Part shown: positions 23,027-31,518 of the stretch, piece after piece | Layout of the letters: each line of letters starts with the position of its first letter | How positions within the stretch are numbered: position 1 is the stretch's first letter | Source: Selenomonadaceae bacterium | Lineage (GTDB): Bacteria > Bacillota > Negativicutes > Selenomonadales > Selenomonadaceae | DNA: 64,000 bases | Direction of reading: 5' to 3' | Assembly: GCA_017428215.1 (NCBI GenBank) | Contig: JAFRRH010000031.1 | Coordinates: 62,001 to 126,000 of the forward strand | The notes under the pieces: generated by a model | The model's input: only the letters and a program-made list of their open reading frames with translations | Database searches by the model: none | Told to the model about the DNA's origin: nothing | Made by a program: the position numbers and the translations under genes

Positions 23027-23619
23027 TAAGCGGCTTTTAAGAGTGAATGCAAGAGAGAGGTCGAAATGAAAAGAATACGGCGTGAGTCCGATAAGAGCAT
23101 AGCGAATCGTTCTATGCCCCCCCCGTATAGAACGACATGTTTTGCGATCTGAAAGCTATAGTATAAGTCTTGACTGGACGTTGCAAAATTAAACGCCTTA
23201 TATTTAAGATAGTTGACGTCTATTCCAGCCTCAGTGTGACTTATTCCAGTAGCAAACATTTCAAAATCTTGCACGTGCTCTCGATAGTATCTCAAGTGAC
23301 GTTCCGTTTCCCAATTTCCTTCGTTCGGCAACGTAGCAAAGGCAATTATTTTTTCCTTTGGTAAGCCATTTAAGTTGTTTATTTGACTGTCAAAAAAATA
23401 GTCTTGTACGCAGAGAATATAATCGTACCAAAGATATTCAACGCACTTTATAAGCTCTGTCATAGGACAAACAAAAAATTTCGACAAACCAATTTGCGCC
23501 AAAGTTTTTTTCGCGGTTTCGACATCATCAACGACAATCGCGGCATATTCAAGTTCGGGATTCAAGGCGGCAAACTTTCCTGCCAAATTTTTCGCCGACG
23601 TTACAAGTAAGACATTCAT
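22939..23619 (-). CDS. SGNH-like gene, copy 2: N-terminal part, frameshifted at poly-G
   Basis: ATG 23619 follows GGAGG and starts MNVLLVTSAKNLAGKFAAL. The first 168 residues are close to copy 1 (VVDDVETAKKTLAQIGLSKFFV, LCVQDYFFDSQINNLNGLP). After ILYGGGIERF the out-of-frame tail differs strongly from copy 1, while the alternative frame stays conserved, which shows that the alternative frame is the selected one. This is the first gene of the pair; a Pro/Tyr-rich secreted protein lies upstream. Confidence 0.8.
   Translation of the reverse strand: MNVLLVTSAKNLAGKFAALNPELEYAAIVVDDVETAKKTLAQIGLSKFFVCPMTELIKCVEYLWYDYILCVQDYFFDSQINNLNGLPKEKIIAFATLPNEGNWETERHLRYYREHVQDFEMFATGISHTEAGIDVNYLKYKAFNFATSSQDLYYSFQIAKHVVLYGGGIERFAMLLSDSRRILFISTSLLHSLLKAAYCLMLLLLMICIIFQSLSRFTKNFSAKNG
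23117..23124 (-). repeat. Poly-G8 tract, copy 2
   Basis: Eight consecutive C on the plus strand at exactly the position equivalent to copy 1. Flanking arms CGTTCTAT and ATAGAACG pair perfectly over eight bases, placing the G run in the loop of a potential hairpin. Confidence 0.9.
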
Positions 23620-23670
23620 TTTTATCAACCTCCGTTGCAAATTATTCTGTTAACGTTGCGAATTTCCTGC

Positions 23671-23706
23671 AAAAAAAATCCCTCGCCGTAACGAAGGAAT
23701 TTTTAT
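23671..23706 (-). terminator. Terminator after the Pro/Tyr-rich protein gene
   Basis: On the minus strand, ATTCCTTCG-TTACGG-CGAGGGATT forms a stem followed by eight T, 15 bases after the stop of the gene at 23721. Confidence 0.75.
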
Positions 23707-23720
23707 TATGATTAAAGTTT

Positions 23721-24122
23721 TTAGCGATAACGATTCGGTGGAAGTGGCGGATAATAACGCTCGCCATTACGATAATTCGGCGGAGGCGTTGGTGTTGGCG
23801 GCGGATAATAACGTCTGCCATCGCGATAATACGGCGGAGGCGTAGGCGGATAATAACGATCATCATAACGGTCATCATAGCGACGTTTAGGAGGATTGTA
23901 CCTGTAATCGTCGCGGTGCTTACGTTCCCATTCCTTGCGGTCGCGACGTTCATTTTCGGTTTCACGGTCAAGTAAATATTTGTCTCTGAAATGCGCCCAT
24001 TTGCCATGCTTTTTTATGTCTTGTGTATCAAGTTTTGCGTTCAAATCGTCAACGGGAGCGGCTTGAGCTTGCCCGCCGAAAATAAACAGAGTTGTCGCGA
24101 CAGCAATTAAAAATTTTTTCAT
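23721..24122 (-). CDS. Secreted Pro/Tyr/Arg-rich small protein
   Basis: A 133-residue protein with a clear signal peptide (MKKFLIAVATTLFIFGGQAQA). The middle is very charged (RDKYLLDRETENERRDRKEWERKH). The C-terminal 55 residues are low-complexity repeats of YYPPxPPP and YRDG/YRNG. Such tails are often disordered and can bind cell wall or be crosslinked. AAAGGAGG precedes the ATG. It lies between lpxD and the SGNH-like pair in an envelope block. The function is unknown. Confidence 0.85.
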   Translation of the reverse strand: MKKFLIAVATTLFIFGGQAQAAPVDDLNAKLDTQDIKKHGKWAHFRDKYLLDRETENERRDRKEWERKHRDDYRYNPPKRRYDDRYDDRYYPPTPPPYYRDGRRYYPPPTPTPPPNYRNGERYYPPLPPNRYR

Positions 24123-24211
24123 GTCATTAACCTCCTTTGCACAAAAATTTTTTATAGTTTAATCAGCCAAAATTATTTTCTCGTTAAGGTTTAGTTAAAT
24201 ATCGGTTAAAT

Positions 24212-25237
24212 TTATGCGTAGCCTTCCTTAATCATTTCAATTTCGTATTCAAGGCGATGAATTCTTTCCAAAAGTTCAGGAACCCGCTTTAACGCCGCTT
24301 GATAACGAAGCCAATCACTATGCGATTGAATCGGGAAGCCTGCGCCGAAAAATCCCTCCGGCATATTTTTGGAAATGCCAGAACGCGCCGCATAAACCGA
24401 ATTGCCGCCGATTGTGATATGTCCAACCGTGCCGACTTGCCCGCCAAAAGTTACATTGTCGCCAACCGTCGTCGAACCGCTGATTCCAGTTTGCGCAACG
24501 ATTAAACAATTCGCGCCGATTTTGCAGTTGTGAGCAATGTGGACGAGATTATCAATCTTGGTGCCGTGCCCAATAATCGTTGAACCCATAGCCGCCCGGT
24601 CAATTCCGACATGTGCGCCAATTTCTACGTCGTCTTCGATAATCACGTTGCCAATCTGCGGAACTTTCTTATGAATGCCGTCAGCCGTCGTAAAGCCGAA
24701 ACCGTCCGAACCGATAACCGCCGAACTGTGAATCACACAACGCTTGCCAATTTTACAAAACTCGCGAACGGTCGCGCTTGAATAAATTACGGTATCTTCG
24801 CCAATCGTCGCGTGTTGCCCGATATAAACATGCGGATAAATAATCGCGCCGCTTTTAATCTCCGCGCCGTCGTCCACAACCGCAAAAGGCATAATCGCCG
24901 CGCTGTCAGAAATTTTTACGTTCTTGCCGATATGAGCCTTTGGACTTATTCCGACGGGAATTTCAAGTTTTGGCGTAAACAGTTCCAACAACGTCGCAAA
25001 AGCTGCTCGCGGGTCTTGAACTTTAATGGCAGGTTTTGGAAAATCTTCTTCATCTAGCGGAATTAAAACTGCCGACGCCGCGCAGGCTTTAGCCTCGTCG
25101 AGATGTGGCGGTACAGCAAAAATTAAATCGCCTGTCCGTGCCATTGTTATATTTGCTAGCCCGCTGATTTTAATTGAGCCGTCACCAGCGAGCGTGCCGC
25201 CAATCAGCTCGGCTATCTCGTATAAAAATTTTTCCAT
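24212..25237 (-). CDS. lpxD: UDP-3-O-(3-hydroxyacyl)glucosamine N-acyltransferase
   Basis: LpxD adds the second primary acyl chain in lipid A synthesis, using 3-hydroxyacyl-ACP, in the cytoplasm. The 341-residue product has the N-terminal uridine-binding domain (about residues 1-95), then left-handed beta-helix hexapeptide repeats (IGKNVKISDSAAIMPFAVV, VEIGAHVGIDRAAMGSTIIG), the catalytic histidine region KIDNLVHIAHNCKIG, and a C-terminal helix (LKRVPELLERIHRLEYEIE). It lies 12 bases after an ompH gene, as in other Negativicutes outer-membrane clusters, but lpxC, fabZ and lpxA do not follow here. Confidence 0.97.
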   Translation of the reverse strand: MEKFLYEIAELIGGTLAGDGSIKISGLANITMARTGDLIFAVPPHLDEAKACAASAVLIPLDEEDFPKPAIKVQDPRAAFATLLELFTPKLEIPVGISPKAHIGKNVKISDSAAIMPFAVVDDGAEIKSGAIIYPHVYIGQHATIGEDTVIYSSATVREFCKIGKRCVIHSSAVIGSDGFGFTTADGIHKKVPQIGNVIIEDDVEIGAHVGIDRAAMGSTIIGHGTKIDNLVHIAHNCKIGANCLIVAQTGISGSTTVGDNVTFGGQVGTVGHITIGGNSVYAARSGISKNMPEGFFGAGFPIQSHSDWLRYQAALKRVPELLERIHRLEYEIEMIKEGYA

Positions 25238-25249
25238 AGTATCGCCCGC

Positions 25250-25681
25250 TTATTGCATTTTCTTGATAACGTCGGCGGTTATATCAATTCCGCCTTTGAA
25301 CAAAATTTTTTGCTCCGACGAATTATTTACTACCACGTCGATATTTTTCTCCCGCGCAACTTCCTCAATTACAACGTCCATACGACTTTTTATCTGCGCG
25401 GCATAAGCTTGATTTATGCTCTCCAATTTGCGCTGAAATTCCATTTGCACTTTTAAAGCTTCTTCCTCTGTCATGTTGGGATTACTGGCGGTATCCTGTT
25501 CAAATTTCTGTTGTGCCTCAGTGACTTTGCTTTGAGCCTCTTCCATTAGCGTTTTAACACGTGGAGCCTCTGCCATAACTTTTTCCACGTCTACGGCTCC
25601 CATTTGACTTTCGCCGCAACCCGTTATAAGCAATGACGACGCCAGCAACGCTACCGCCGCCAATTTTTTTACAACATTCAT
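25250..25681 (-). CDS. OmpH/Skp-family lipoprotein
   Basis: A 143-residue Skp-like protein. Residues 1-22 are a lipoprotein signal with lipobox LLITGC, so the mature form is lipid-anchored. MGAVDVEKVMAEAPRVK, a central coiled coil, and the C-terminal VVVNNSSEQKILFKGGIDITADVIKKM match the OmpH fold, in which trimers hold unfolded outer-membrane proteins. It is the third of three consecutive ompH genes ahead of lpxD. Confidence 0.92.
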   Translation of the reverse strand: MNVVKKLAAVALLASSLLITGCGESQMGAVDVEKVMAEAPRVKTLMEEAQSKVTEAQQKFEQDTASNPNMTEEEALKVQMEFQRKLESINQAYAAQIKSRMDVVIEEVAREKNIDVVVNNSSEQKILFKGGIDITADVIKKMQ

Positions 25682-25697
25682 TTATAAATCACTCCAG

Positions 25698-26765
25698 TCA
25701 AAGTCGATTCATTTCCTTAATCAAGTCGTCAGTCAAGTCGCGAGCCTTTTTACCGGTGAAAATCACAGCTCCGACTTTTTCGGGCGGCTTGAACTCAAAA
25801 TTCCATTCGATATGGCGCGACAATATTTTATCGTCGTTATCGGGACTGCGCTTTACGAAAACCATTTCCAGCCGATAAACTGCCGCCAACATCGTCGCCT
25901 TGTCTACAATCGAATCTAAAATTTTTTTCTCAAGCTCGGAACGTTCCCTGCTTACATCGGTCAATTCGGTTAAAAGTTCACGCCGCCGAATTTGCCGATT
26001 TTCCATTTCCCGCAGTGAATCTTCCATAACTTTTTTATTTCGCGCTGTAACGTCGTCCTCTTTTTGTTGCGATTGAGCTTCGACTTCTGCACGCAATTTT
26101 TCATATTCAGCCTTAAGTTGTACTTCGTCTTCAGCAACGGAATCTTCCGCGTATTTTTTTATTTCCGCCATCCACTTTTCAAGCAACACCTTCTGCGAAT
26201 TATTTCGTTCAAATTCAACCTTCTCAAGTTGCTGTTGAAGTTCGTCAATCTGCTCTTGCGTCAACTGCAAATTATCGGCGTTCTGCAGTTTCAGCTGAAT
26301 ATTTAACTGTTCGTTCATGAACTCATCGCGGATTTTATTGCGCTCTTCAATGTATTGTGGCTCGGATTTTTTGCGATATTCTTCCGCTGCCAATTTTCTG
26401 CGACTTTCGAGTTCGGCAAGCTGACTTATTATAATCTGCGCATTCTTCTGCCACGTCGCCGCGTCGAAGACTTCTTTATTAGTTTCGGGCGGCTGAGGTT
26501 TTGGAAGTGCAACGATTTTCATTGCCTCGTTGAGTTCCAAACGCAAGCGCAATTCTTTTGCTCTCAACTCGTTAAGATATTCGCCGTCGGGGTGCGCCGC
26601 TTGAATTTTTTCTATGTCAATTATTCCGAAGCCCTCTGCCTCTTTTGGCGCAGGCTTTTCGATTTTGGTTTCGACGGGTTGTGCGGGTTCGGGCGTGTTA
26701 TAAACGTAAAGACCGACGCCGCCGATTATCGCCGCGATTGCCGCCGCTAACGCCCTATAATTCAC
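25698..26765 (-). CDS. OmpH-like protein with long coiled coil and membrane anchor
   Basis: A 355-residue relative of Skp, more than twice the usual size. An N-terminal membrane segment (ALAAAIAAIIGGVGLYVYN) is followed by a Pro-rich linker, then GFGIIDIEKIQAAHPDGEYLNEL as in OmpH. Residues about 60-290 are coiled coil with heavy E/Q/K/R content. The C-terminus (GAVIFTGKKARDLTDDLIKEM) mirrors the family's end. GTG 26765 is chosen because GGAGG lies eight bases upstream. It probably tethers a periplasmic chaperone or scaffold to the inner membrane. Confidence 0.85.
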   Translation of the reverse strand: MNYRALAAAIAAIIGGVGLYVYNTPEPAQPVETKIEKPAPKEAEGFGIIDIEKIQAAHPDGEYLNELRAKELRLRLELNEAMKIVALPKPQPPETNKEVFDAATWQKNAQIIISQLAELESRRKLAAEEYRKKSEPQYIEERNKIRDEFMNEQLNIQLKLQNADNLQLTQEQIDELQQQLEKVEFERNNSQKVLLEKWMAEIKKYAEDSVAEDEVQLKAEYEKLRAEVEAQSQQKEDDVTARNKKVMEDSLREMENRQIRRRELLTELTDVSRERSELEKKILDSIVDKATMLAAVYRLEMVFVKRSPDNDDKILSRHIEWNFEFKPPEKVGAVIFTGKKARDLTDDLIKEMNRL

Positions 26766-26796
26766 CGCTACCGCCTCCAAATGTGATTATTGAAAA

Positions 26797-26850
26797 GTGG
26801 TTAGCGATTAGAAATTTCTACTAACCACTAACCACTAATCATTAACCACT
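26797..26850. repeat. Palindromic TAACCAC-repeat spacer between ompH genes
   Basis: GTGGTTAG at 26797-26804 pairs with CTAACCAC at 26821-26828, and between them lies the perfect palindrome TAGAAATTTCTA (26809-26820). The heptamer-like unit TAACCACTAA then recurs three times to 26850. This could form a hairpin in the transcript between two ompH genes, or be a simple-sequence expansion. Confidence 0.6.
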
Positions 26851-26852
26851 AA

Positions 26853-27320
26853 TTATTTTTTGCCGAGTTCCGTGATGACTTCCGCAGTTATATCCTGTCC
26901 GCCGTAAATGACTGCCATCTTGTCGATAACAACCGCTAAGCCCTTTTTATCAGCGACTTTTTTAATTGCGGCGTCTACTGCGTTTCTAATCGGGTCTAAT
27001 AGTTCCTGTTGTTTCTGCGCGAGCCGTTCTTGACATTGACGATAATAATCCGCTTTTTCCTGGTCGTTCATGCCCTGGGATTTTTCGTCGAATTCCTTTT
27101 TTATGTCAGCAATCGCAGTTTCCATTTGCCCCTGCAGATTTTGTACATCGGGGTGCGCCGCCATAACTTGTTGATAATCTATAGTTCCGACGCTTGACGA
27201 ACTTGCCGCCGACGCGATATTTCCGGTTTGTGTCAAAGCCAACGCGACTACAGAGCCGATAAAAATCACCGCAATTAAAATGCTAACGAACCTAACTTGT
27301 TTCTTTTCCAATTTCATCAT
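26853..27320 (-). CDS. OmpH/Skp-family periplasmic chaperone
   Basis: A 155-residue OmpH protein with an N-terminal hydrophobic segment (VSILIAVIFIGSVVALALT) that may be a signal peptide or an anchor. VGTIDYQQVMAAHPDVQNLQ, a coiled-coil middle (DEKSQGMNDQEKADYYRQCQERL) and KGLAVVIDKMAVIYGGQDITAEVI show the family fold. It is the first of the three ompH genes in the run leading to lpxD. Confidence 0.93.
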   Translation of the reverse strand: MMKLEKKQVRFVSILIAVIFIGSVVALALTQTGNIASAASSSSVGTIDYQQVMAAHPDVQNLQGQMETAIADIKKEFDEKSQGMNDQEKADYYRQCQERLAQKQQELLDPIRNAVDAAIKKVADKKGLAVVIDKMAVIYGGQDITAEVITELGKK

Positions 27321-27572
27321 TGTGCAACTCTCCTTAAATTTTGACGCCGCTGATTATATCAGACGGTTTTATCCTTTGCAAATTAAAATTTCTATTCGTG
27401 AGACGGTGCTCGCGCCCAAGGTCTCGCCATAAACTTTCCCTCCTAAATTTGAATTGCTTGCGTGTATATTACCAGATTAATTTCAGATATTCAAGACGCG
27501 AAAAAAATTTTTGCACGCGGGAAATTTTTTTGCTATCATGTGGAAAATTTTTGTTCAAGGAGGAAAATAATC

Positions 27573-28691
27573 ATGAGCTTAAAGAAAAAATTTTTAGCGA
27601 CTGTAACGGCGGCGGCGTTAAGTATTTCGCTAACGTTCGGTACTCCCGCCACAGTTGAGGCGGCAAGTGCGATTGACCTTATCGGCACGGGAATTGCAAT
27701 AGGCGTGCAAGCCTCTCAACTTAACGCGCAACTTAATCAAAAAATTAAATACTACGACACGACCGAAGAGGGACGCCAAGAACTTTACGACAGCTTCCGC
27801 CAAAAATACGGCGTTAACAACGACCCAAATTATAACGCTCAACTCGATAGGGTTATGGCGAATTTAACGAAGGGCGTCGCCGCGATTGACCCGACCATTA
27901 ATAGCAAGCCTTATCTTTACTTTGTATCGAATCAGAATACAATCAACGCCGCTTGCTCAATGGGACATGTCATGATGGTTAACGCCGGCACGTTTAAGAA
28001 AATTACTAACGAGGACGAGATTGCCGCTATCGTCGGGCACGAAATGGGACACGGACAAAGAAATCATGTTGCTAAGGGCAATAAAAAACATCTCCAAAAA
28101 GCTGTGACTGCTCAGATTGCAGGTACGGCAATAGGCGCGAGTGTTGGCGGCGGCGCGTTGACTTCGATAATCACTCAAGTTGCGCTCAATCATTCGGTTG
28201 CTCACGGCGACAGAAAACACGAGACCGAAGCCGACCTTTTGGGCTTTGAATATATGACGCACACAAATTATAATCCTGGAGCCTGCGCGGCTGTCATGCA
28301 AAGATTCGTTGATATGGAAATTGGCAGTAAACAATCGGGCGCAATGGCATTTTTCAATCCCTCCGACCACCCCGACAGCGCAAAACGCCGCGACGCTTAC
28401 GTTAAAAAACTTTACGAGTACAGCAGAAACCACGTTACAGCTAAAAATGCCGTCATAACCGTTAACAATAAAACTTTTATAAAAGTTGCCGCGTCGTCGG
28501 ATATGTCCGCCGCTGAACGTTCATATTTTGTACTTGGAAATTTGGCGTCGGCTTATCACAGTGGACAAAATACATATGCGGCTACCGTTCAAAATGGAAC
28601 TGTTATGCTGGGCAATCAGCCGATTATCGCGCCGCTTGAAGGTGACGAAGACGCGCAAACTATTGCCGACAGATTGAACGCCATTAAATAA
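27573..28691 (+). CDS. M48-family zinc metallopeptidase, secreted
   Basis: A 372-residue periplasmic peptidase related to LoiP/YcaL/BepA. Residues 1-30 are a signal peptide (FLATVTAAALSISLTFG, cleaved near VEAAS). The zinc motif IVGHEMGH has H156 and H160, and HETEADLLGFEYM provides the third ligand (EADxxG motif). NPSDHPDSAKRRDAYVKKL is the usual DHP signature. No membrane span follows the catalytic domain. ATG 27573 after AAGGAGG is chosen over an upstream frame extension. Its likely role is envelope quality control, fitting the OmpH genes divergent from it. Confidence 0.93.
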   Translation: MSLKKKFLATVTAAALSISLTFGTPATVEAASAIDLIGTGIAIGVQASQLNAQLNQKIKYYDTTEEGRQELYDSFRQKYGVNNDPNYNAQLDRVMANLTKGVAAIDPTINSKPYLYFVSNQNTINAACSMGHVMMVNAGTFKKITNEDEIAAIVGHEMGHGQRNHVAKGNKKHLQKAVTAQIAGTAIGASVGGGALTSIITQVALNHSVAHGDRKHETEADLLGFEYMTHTNYNPGACAAVMQRFVDMEIGSKQSGAMAFFNPSDHPDSAKRRDAYVKKLYEYSRNHVTAKNAVITVNNKTFIKVAASSDMSAAERSYFVLGNLASAYHSGQNTYAATVQNGTVMLGNQPIIAPLEGDEDAQTIADRLNAIK

Positions 28692-28698
28692 AAAAATT

Positions 28699-28738
28699 AT
28701 CCTCGCCGCTCTAAATAAGTGACGAGGATTTTTTTTGC
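28699..28738. terminator. Bidirectional terminator between M48 peptidase and alaS
   Basis: ATCCTCG...CGAGGAT forms a stem with an A run on the left and a T8 run on the right, between convergent genes. Confidence 0.8.
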
Positions 28739-28748
28739 CTTTAGAAAA

Positions 28749-31361
28749 TTATTTGCCGAGATTTTCAAGAATATTTTTAGCCGATTCAAACATTTTCGGA
28801 ATACCGTCGGGATTTTTGCCGCCCGCTTGAGCCATATCGGGACGACCGCCGCCGCCCCCGCCAACAATCTTGGAAATTTCTTTAACAATCTTTCCTGCGT
28901 GAACGCCAGCCGCTAATGCTTTTTTATCCGCCTTAACAACCAGCGAAACTTTTCCGTCATTAACTGCCGCAAGAACAATTACGCCGCCGTCGAGTTTGTC
29001 GATAAGAAAATCTGCCATGCCGCGCAGGTCGTCTGGAGTTTTAGCTTGCACGACGCCTTTTAAATATTTCAACGCGCCGACTTCTTCCACGCCGACCAAA
29101 AGTTTTTGAGCCTCTGCACGCTCTTTAATCTTTTGGACTTCCTCAAGCTGTTTACGCATATTTTTATCTTCGGCGAGAATTTTTTCAATCTGCGCGGGCA
29201 AATCCTCTGCACGTACTTTCAACGCCGCCGCGACCAAATTCAAAATTTCGGCTTGATGAGTGGCGTCTTTAATTGCCGCACGACCGGTAACAGCTTCGAT
29301 ACGCCGAACGCCCGCCGCAATGCCGCCTTCGCTGACGATTTTAAATCTGCCAATCTGCCCGATATTTTTAACGTGCGAGCCGCCGCATAATTCGCAACTG
29401 AAATCTTTCACGCTGACCACGCGGACAATTTCGCCGTATTTTTCGCCGAACAGAGCCATTGCGCCCAATTTTTTTGCTTCGGCTATCGGCATTTGTTTAA
29501 TATCAACGTCAACTGCCTTTAAAATCTCCTCGTTAACGAGTTCTTCCACGTCAGCTAATTGTTGAGGTGTTACCGGTTCAAAGTTCGAGAAGTCAAAGCG
29601 CAATCTTTCCGGCGTAACCAATGAGCCAGCTTGATTAACTTGATTGCCGACGACTTTTTTTAACGCCGCTTGCAATAAATGCGTCGCCGTGTGGTTCCGC
29701 GCAGAGGAAAGTTTTTTATCGCAGTCAATTTTTATTTCTACAACGTCGCCAACTTTAATTTGTCCCTCTTCAACGTATGATTCGTGATAAATCGTTCCGT
29801 CGGGCAATTTTTTCGCGTTAGAAACTTTAATTTTGCCGAGTTCACTAAAAAGCCAGCCTTCATCGCCGACTTGCCCGCCGCCCTCCGCGTAAAATGGCGT
29901 GCAATCCAAAATAATTCCCGCTGAATCGCCGTCGTGAAGTTCGTCAACAATTTTTCCGTCCTTCCACAGCACAAAAACTTTCGACTTAGTACAAGTTTCG
30001 TCGCGGGTAAGGTGTTCGGTGTCGACGTTCAAAAGGTCGGGAACATCAAGGCGTTCATTGGCGGCACGAGCAGCGCGAGCGCGTTGACGTTGCGCCTCCA
30101 TTGCCTTATCAAATCCGGCTTTATCGGGCGCAAGATTATTTTCCTGCAAAATTTCTTCCGTCAACTCAAACGGGAAACCGAACGTGTCGTAAAGTTTAAA
30201 ACAAATTTCGCCGCTCAAAATTCCGTCTTTAGCCTTCGACATTTCCAAATTTAAAATTTCCATACCCTGCGCCAACGTCGCTGCGAATCTATCTTCCTCA
30301 AGACGCACAACTTTTTTAATGTAAGCGATATTTTTTCCAAGCTCCTCAAAGTCGGGAATATCGGAATAAATTTTCGCAACGGAATCAATCGCGCCCTCAA
30401 GGAAGGCGTCCTTAATTCCGAGCATGCGCCCATGACGAATTGCACGCCTTAAAATTCTGCGCAAAACGTAGCCGCGTCCCTCGTTCGACGGCAAAATTTT
30501 ATCCATTATCATAAACGCCATAGACCGCGCATGGTCGGCGATAACTTTCATGGAAATATCTTTTTTAGCGTCGTCGCCATATTTAAGCCCGCTAATTTTC
30601 TCGACGTATTCAATTATCGGGAACAATAAATCCGTCTCGAAGTTGGAGTTTTTCTGCTGAAGGACGCTTGCAAGCCGTTCAAGCCCGCAACCCGTATCAA
30701 TATTTTTATGTTCAAGCGGTTTATATTCGCCGTCCTCGGTTTTGTCAAATTGCGTAAAGACGAGGTTCCAAATTTCTAAAAACCTGTCGCAATCGCAGCC
30801 AGGCGCGCAAGTTTCTTTGCCGCAACCGCGCTCCTCGCCTAAGTCGATATAAATTTCGCTGTCGGGACCACACGGACCGGGACCAATCTCCCAAAAATTA
30901 TCCTCAAGCCGCACGATATGAGCCGGATTAAGTCCCGATTGTTTAAGCCAAATTTGCTCCGCCTCGTCGTCGTTGGGATAAATCGATACCCAAAGTTTTT
31001 CTCTAGGCAATCCGCAAACTTCCGTTAAAAATTCCCACGCCCAAGGAATTGCGTCCGCTTTAAAATAATCGCCGAACGAAAAATTTCCTAACATCATAAA
31101 CGCTGTATGGTGCCGCGCAGTTCGTCCGACGTTTTCTATGTCGCCCGTCCGCACGCAACGTTGATTTGTCGTCACTCGCGGGCACGGCGGCTTCAATTTC
31201 CCTGTAAAAAACGGTTTAAGCGGTGCCATTCCCGCGCCTATCATTAAAAGCGTAGGGTCATTTTCCGGTATCAGCGAAAAACTCGGCATAATTAAATGCC
31301 CTTTGCTCTCGAAAAACTTTAAAAACGCTTCAGCGACTTCTTTGCCTGTCATGTACTTCAA
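28749..31361 (-). CDS. alaS: Alanyl-tRNA synthetase
   Basis: AlaS charges tRNA-Ala and edits misacylated Ser and Gly. The product, about 870 residues, has the class II core at the start (GAGMAPLKPFFTG, RHHTAFMMLGNFSFGDYFK), the editing domain with ARNHTATHLLQAAL and LCGGSHVKNIGQIG (zinc/editing motifs HxxxH and CxxxH), and the C-Ala domain ending in GGGGGGRPDMAQAGG. TTG 31361 (MKYMTGKEV) is chosen since GGAGG is eight bases upstream; ATG 31352 is 17 bases from that site. A TGCTATAAT extended -10 (31391-31399, minus) lies just upstream. Confidence 0.97.
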   Translation of the reverse strand: MKYMTGKEVAEAFLKFFESKGHLIMPSFSLIPENDPTLLMIGAGMAPLKPFFTGKLKPPCPRVTTNQRCVRTGDIENVGRTARHHTAFMMLGNFSFGDYFKADAIPWAWEFLTEVCGLPREKLWVSIYPNDDEAEQIWLKQSGLNPAHIVRLEDNFWEIGPGPCGPDSEIYIDLGEERGCGKETCAPGCDCDRFLEIWNLVFTQFDKTEDGEYKPLEHKNIDTGCGLERLASVLQQKNSNFETDLLFPIIEYVEKISGLKYGDDAKKDISMKVIADHARSMAFMIMDKILPSNEGRGYVLRRILRRAIRHGRMLGIKDAFLEGAIDSVAKIYSDIPDFEELGKNIAYIKKVVRLEEDRFAATLAQGMEILNLEMSKAKDGILSGEICFKLYDTFGFPFELTEEILQENNLAPDKAGFDKAMEAQRQRARAARAANERLDVPDLLNVDTEHLTRDETCTKSKVFVLWKDGKIVDELHDGDSAGIILDCTPFYAEGGGQVGDEGWLFSELGKIKVSNAKKLPDGTIYHESYVEEGQIKVGDVVEIKIDCDKKLSSARNHTATHLLQAALKKVVGNQVNQAGSLVTPERLRFDFSNFEPVTPQQLADVEELVNEEILKAVDVDIKQMPIAEAKKLGAMALFGEKYGEIVRVVSVKDFSCELCGGSHVKNIGQIGRFKIVSEGGIAAGVRRIEAVTGRAAIKDATHQAEILNLVAAALKVRAEDLPAQIEKILAEDKNMRKQLEEVQKIKERAEAQKLLVGVEEVGALKYLKGVVQAKTPDDLRGMADFLIDKLDGGVIVLAAVNDGKVSLVVKADKKALAAGVHAGKIVKEISKIVGGGGGGRPDMAQAGGKNPDGIPKMFESAKNILENLGK

Positions 31362-31518
31362 TTTATCGACCTCCAAAAATTTTCTGCCGCGAATTATAGC
31401 ACACTTCCAAAAAAAAAATAAAGCCCCGCTCAAATGAAACTGCTTAAACACCTCGCGATTGTTGATAAAATATTGTAAAAAGGATATAATGTCTGCAAAA
31501 ATTTAGGAGTGATGACTT

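Larger units (their letters stand above)
21378..23619. repeat. Tandem 1124-bp duplication of the SGNH-like gene
   Basis: Two direct copies (21378-22495 and 22502-23619) have equal length, 1118 bases, and an offset of exactly 1124 for starts, stops and G tracts. Coding identity is high in the first 500 bases and lower between the tract and the C-terminal domain. Only six bases separate the units. Confidence 0.92.
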
